DNA from: Phycisphaerales bacterium
GTDB taxonomy: Bacteria; Planctomycetota; Phycisphaerae; Phycisphaerales; UBA1924
Reading direction: 5' to 3'
Assembly (NCBI GenBank): GCA_029260295.1
Contig: JAJDDN010000008.1
Location: forward strand, 372,001-436,000
DNA: 64,000 nt
Below, in pieces: positions 61,411 to 64,000 of the stretch. How positions within the stretch are numbered: the stretch's first letter is position 1; each line of letters begins with the position of its first letter. Made by a program: the position numbers and the translations under genes. Under the pieces are notes generated by a model, which saw only the letters and a list, made by a program, of their open reading frames with translations, searched no databases and was not told where the DNA came from.

Positions 61411-62616
61411 CTAGGCTCGCTCGAAGACGGTTGCGAGGCCCTGGCCGACCCCTACGCACAACGAAGCAAGCCCACGCTCCGCATCAGTGCGGATCATCTC
61501 ATGAATCAAGGTCGTTGCAATCCGTGCGCCGCTGCAACCCAGCGGGTGCCCGATGGCGATCGCACCGCCATTGACATTGAGTTTCTCATCCGGGATATTG
61601 AGATCTCTAGCACACGCGATGGACTGGGCGGCAAACGCCTCGTTAAGTTCGATAAGATCGATGTTATCGAGTCCAAGCTTTGCACGCTCGAGTGCCTTGC
61701 GGATCGCAAAGACGGGACCGATCCCCATGAACGCAGGATCAACACCGGCCGCGGCGCTGGCCCCAACAAATGCGAGCGGTTTGAGGCCTAGTTCTTTGGC
61801 TCGCTGTTCTTCGACGATCAAGAGCGCCGCCGAACCATCGTTCACGCCCGATGAGTTACCCGCAGTCACAGTGCCTTGGTCATCACTGGCAAATGCTGGG
61901 CGGAGTTTGGCGAGTTTGTCAAGTGTAGTGCTTGGGCGTGGATGTTCATCTGTGTCAAAGAGGATCGGATCCTCTTTACGCTGTGGAATCTCAATGGGCA
62001 CGATCTCGTCATTGAAAAATCCGCGTTCCTTGGCGGCTGCCCATTTCTGTTGGCTTTGCATCGCGAACTGGTCCTGATCGTCCCGGCTAATCTGGTACTT
62101 TCGCGCGACATTCTCTGCGGTTTCACCCATGGGATACGGGGAATGGAGTTCAGAGAGGCGGGGGTTGATGAATCGCCAGCCGATGGATGTGTCGTAAAGT
62201 TGTTGATTCCGAGCGTACGCGACATCAGGTTTGCTGAGGACATATGGGGCTCTGCTCATCGACTCAACGCCGCCAGCAATAAACACATCGCCGTGGTCGG
62301 CTTCGATCATCCGTGCAGCGATATTAATTGCATCAAGACCGGATGCACAAAGTCGGTTGACGGTCGAACCCGGAACGCTCGCCGGGAGTCCCGCCAGCAG
62401 AGAAGCCATCCTCGCAACATTCCGGTTGTCTTCCCCGGCCTGGTTGGCGGCACCGAAATACACATCATCAATGAGCCTGGCGTCAATACCTGAGCGATCC
62501 ACCACGGCTCGGATAGCATGTGCAGCCAGATCGTCGGGTCGGATTGATGACAATGAGCCGCCAAAGCGGCCAACAGGAGTTCGTAGTGCGCAAATTATTG
62601 CTGCTCTTCGTTGCAT
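61411..62616 (-). CDS. Thiolase, 3-oxoadipyl-CoA thiolase (PcaF)-like
   Basis: A 401-residue thiolase with Cys90 (NRLCASGL), His357 (GHPLG) and Cys387 (LCVGVGQG). The segment ANQAGEDNRNVARMASLLAGLP and GVDPAFMGIGP are typical of PcaF-type enzymes as I remember them. It would split a 3-oxoacyl-CoA to acetyl-CoA and a shorter acyl-CoA. It converges on the aminotransferase gene with six bases between the stops, so it is not in the same transcript, though its placement suggests a shared pathway. Confidence 0.92.
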   Translation of the reverse strand: MQRRAAIICALRTPVGRFGGSLSSIRPDDLAAHAIRAVVDRSGIDARLIDDVYFGAANQAGEDNRNVARMASLLAGLPASVPGSTVNRLCASGLDAINIAARMIEADHGDVFIAGGVESMSRAPYVLSKPDVAYARNQQLYDTSIGWRFINPRLSELHSPYPMGETAENVARKYQISRDDQDQFAMQSQQKWAAAKERGFFNDEIVPIEIPQRKEDPILFDTDEHPRPSTTLDKLAKLRPAFASDDQGTVTAGNSSGVNDGSAALLIVEEQRAKELGLKPLAFVGASAAAGVDPAFMGIGPVFAIRKALERAKLGLDNIDLIELNEAFAAQSIACARDLNIPDEKLNVNGGAIAIGHPLGCSGARIATTLIHEMIRTDAERGLASLCVGVGQGLATVFERA

Positions 62617-63091
62617 TCTAGATTATAGCGCAAGGGGCTTTCAAAGAGAGCTGGACCGAGCATGTCTTGTACGATGAACTATCCAATTAATGAGGCCAAG
62701 TACAAGCGGCCTACATGAAAGTTTAAGAAGTTTCTGCGGTAACCTGTAGTAAAATGCATGGGATGCCCCCGCAACCTCTCACGCGAGTTGTATTCAACTG
62801 TCATTTACTAAAATCGACTTCAAAATCGAGCATTCAGATTGTGAAAAAGGAGCAGGTTTGGTTAAATCAGTGCCATTCTCTATGAGAGAAAAATAAACAG
62901 GATATGGTTGTCTATTTAAACGAGGGGGTTGAAATATGCCTTTATAGTAGTGAAAAATTGGATGATCCTTCATGCTTAATCGCGTGGATTACTGTAGACT
63001 AGAGCACGAAAACGGATACAGTATAAAGCGTATCCGATTCGATTACCTCTCGATTGATGGCGCACAGGGCGTTGAAGCAAAAGGAATTACT
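62617..63091. other. Divergent intergenic region before the FHA gene
   Basis: No gene supported; an in-frame extension of the FHA gene to 62972 lacks a ribosome site. AT-rich, and presumably holds promoters for the thiolase and the FHA gene. No clear hexamer pair stands out. Confidence 0.45.
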
Positions 63092-63460
63092 ATGGCAAAT
63101 ATCACTATCATGACAGGCGATCAGGCTGGGGCAAGCTTTGAAATCGCTAGCCGTCCTTTGTCACTTGGCCGCGATCCATCTCGTGACATCCAAATTATGG
63201 ACATGAAGGTCAGCCGGAAGCACGCAGTAATTCGATTCTCAGACCCAAATCATGTGGTTGCCCCCATGAAATCAATGAATGCTTTGTTGGTCAATGGGGA
63301 GGAAGTCACGACCGAAACGCTACTCAATGAGGGTGACGAAATCATGCTCGGTGATACGGTTCTCCGTTACAGCTTGCAGTCATCGCCAGACTACACCAAT
63401 GCATTAAATCATGCCAAAGTCACCAGCCGAAAGGCCCGTGACGCAAACACTATGATGTGA
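63092..63460 (+). CDS. Small FHA-domain protein
   Basis: A 122-residue protein that is almost only a forkhead-associated domain: LSLGRDPSRDIQI (Gly-Arg core), then VSRKHAVI (Ser-x-x-His core) and NGEEV (Asn). FHA domains bind phosphothreonine, so it could read the output of Hanks-type kinases. AAGGA (63081-63085) fixes ATG 63092. No membrane segment or second domain. Stand-alone gene. Confidence 0.88.
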   Translation: MANITIMTGDQAGASFEIASRPLSLGRDPSRDIQIMDMKVSRKHAVIRFSDPNHVVAPMKSMNALLVNGEEVTTETLLNEGDEIMLGDTVLRYSLQSSPDYTNALNHAKVTSRKARDANTMM

Positions 63461-63491
63461 TTGGCACAATGGCAAATGATCAAAAACACAA

Positions 63492-63528
63492 CCGTCAGCA
63501 CAAAGCATTGTGCTGACGGCTTTAGTTT
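63492..63528. terminator. Bidirectional rho-independent terminator
   Basis: A perfect 12-bp stem (CCGTCAGCACAA at 63492-63503 and TTGTGCTGACGG at 63508-63519) with AGCA loop. CTTTAGTTTT follows on the plus strand and TTGTGTTTTTG on the minus strand, so it can stop both the FHA gene and the converging gene at 63549. Confidence 0.85.
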
Positions 63529-63548
63529 TCGATTTAAGGCGAAGAGTT

Positions 63549-64000
63549 TTATTCTCCGGTTTCGTAGAACTCACGGATGACCGGTTGCAGGTCGTCCCAG
63601 CGAGGCTTGGTTTTCTCGATGCCATAGTTGTCATCGTAGTTGAACTTGAGACGCAGCTTTGGGGTGGGTTTTCGGATCGACCACTTTGCGTAGTCTTTGG
63701 CGTACGACTTGTCTTCAGGGTACAAACTCTTGAACTTGTTCCACAGGTGGTTCATCTCACTGCGGTGCCAGGTCATGCGTTGGTTGTTTGCAAGTGACCA
63801 TTCGATATCATCAGCGAAAGCCTTCGAGTCGTCTACGAGTCGCATGGCTTTTTCTTTAGTCTTGTCGTCAACTTCATCAGAAGCATACAGCATTTCAGCA
63901 TGTTCTTCGGCACGGTATGAGAGTGCGTTGGCCTCGTTGAGGGTGAGGATAAGCTTCTTGTAAGCAACCCCCCGCATAGCGGTATGTGGGCGACGCTTGG
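63549..64000 (-). CDS. Protein of unknown function, may continue beyond the window
   Basis: The first ATG in view is at 63977, giving 142 residues, but the frame stays open to the window edge (codons for KRRPHTA precede it), so the true start may be outside. The protein is helical in the first 75 residues (EANALSYRAEEHAEML, KAMRLVDDSKAFADDIEW) and more strand-like later (KLRLKFNYDDNYGIEKTK). No motif, signal or membrane segment recognised. Confidence 0.7.
   Translation of the reverse strand, partial: KRRPHTAMRGVAYKKLILTLNEANALSYRAEEHAEMLYASDEVDDKTKEKAMRLVDDSKAFADDIEWSLANNQRMTWHRSEMNHLWNKFKSLYPEDKSYAKDYAKWSIRKPTPKLRLKFNYDDNYGIEKTKPRWDDLQPVIREFYETGE

Noticed and set aside
61876-62493. 205-codon plus-strand frame
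   Set aside because: Antisense to the thiolase, which has its full catalytic triad.

Overview
Organism. The window looks like a chromosomal segment of a marine planctomycete of the class Phycisphaerae. Five secreted proteins end in a dockerin-like EF-hand pair finishing with a Gly-Cys tail (the GC-type dockerin arrangement I associate with Phycisphaerales). Serine/threonine kinases fused to TPR regions sit beside an ECF sigma factor, and there is a Nap-type nitrate reductase with multiheme cytochromes. The assignment is inference from gene content; no rRNA or tRNA gene was seen.

Layout. 1-7.3 kb: an RNA-repair pair (rtcB end, rtcA) with a small cysteine-rich protein between them, followed by a 142-residue protein and a 1645-residue DUF4132-type protein. 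7.3-14 kb: an IS element, three tandem paralogous secreted propeller/dockerin proteins and a decayed copy of the same IS. 14-16.8 kb: a kinase-TPR gene split by an in-frame TAG. 17-21.4 kb: two YCII/DGPF proteins with an ECF42-like sigma factor, then a secreted serine hydrolase. 21.6-29 kb: a complete arginine operon argR-argF'-argG-argE-argAB-argC-argH of the N-acetylated (Xanthomonas) type, with ARG boxes over the argR promoter. 29-32 kb: an ECF sigma/kinase pair. 32-37.7 kb: two large secreted dockerin proteins. 38-43 kb: a porin, octaheme cytochrome and heptaheme/cytochrome b module. 43.4-45.2 kb: an ABC-F ATPase. 45.5-57.2 kb: molybdate uptake, molybdenum cofactor synthesis and periplasmic nitrate reductase, interleaved on both strands. 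57.3-62.6 kb: a 2,3-aminomutase, a PcaIJ-like CoA transferase, a class III aminotransferase and a PcaF-like thiolase. 63-64 kb: an FHA protein and an unknown protein.

How the genes work together. The molybdenum genes supply the cofactor for NapA, and the window includes its chaperone and likely electron carriers. The arginine genes run from glutamate to arginine through N-acetylcitrulline; only the acetylornithine aminotransferase is absent. The last metabolic cluster gives, on paper, a full route from an alpha-amino acid to acetyl-CoA: move the amino group to C3, transaminate to a 3-oxo acid, activate with CoA and cleave. This is the best candidate here for an undescribed pathway; its substrate (2-aminoadipate or glutamate are suggested) is inferred, not shown.
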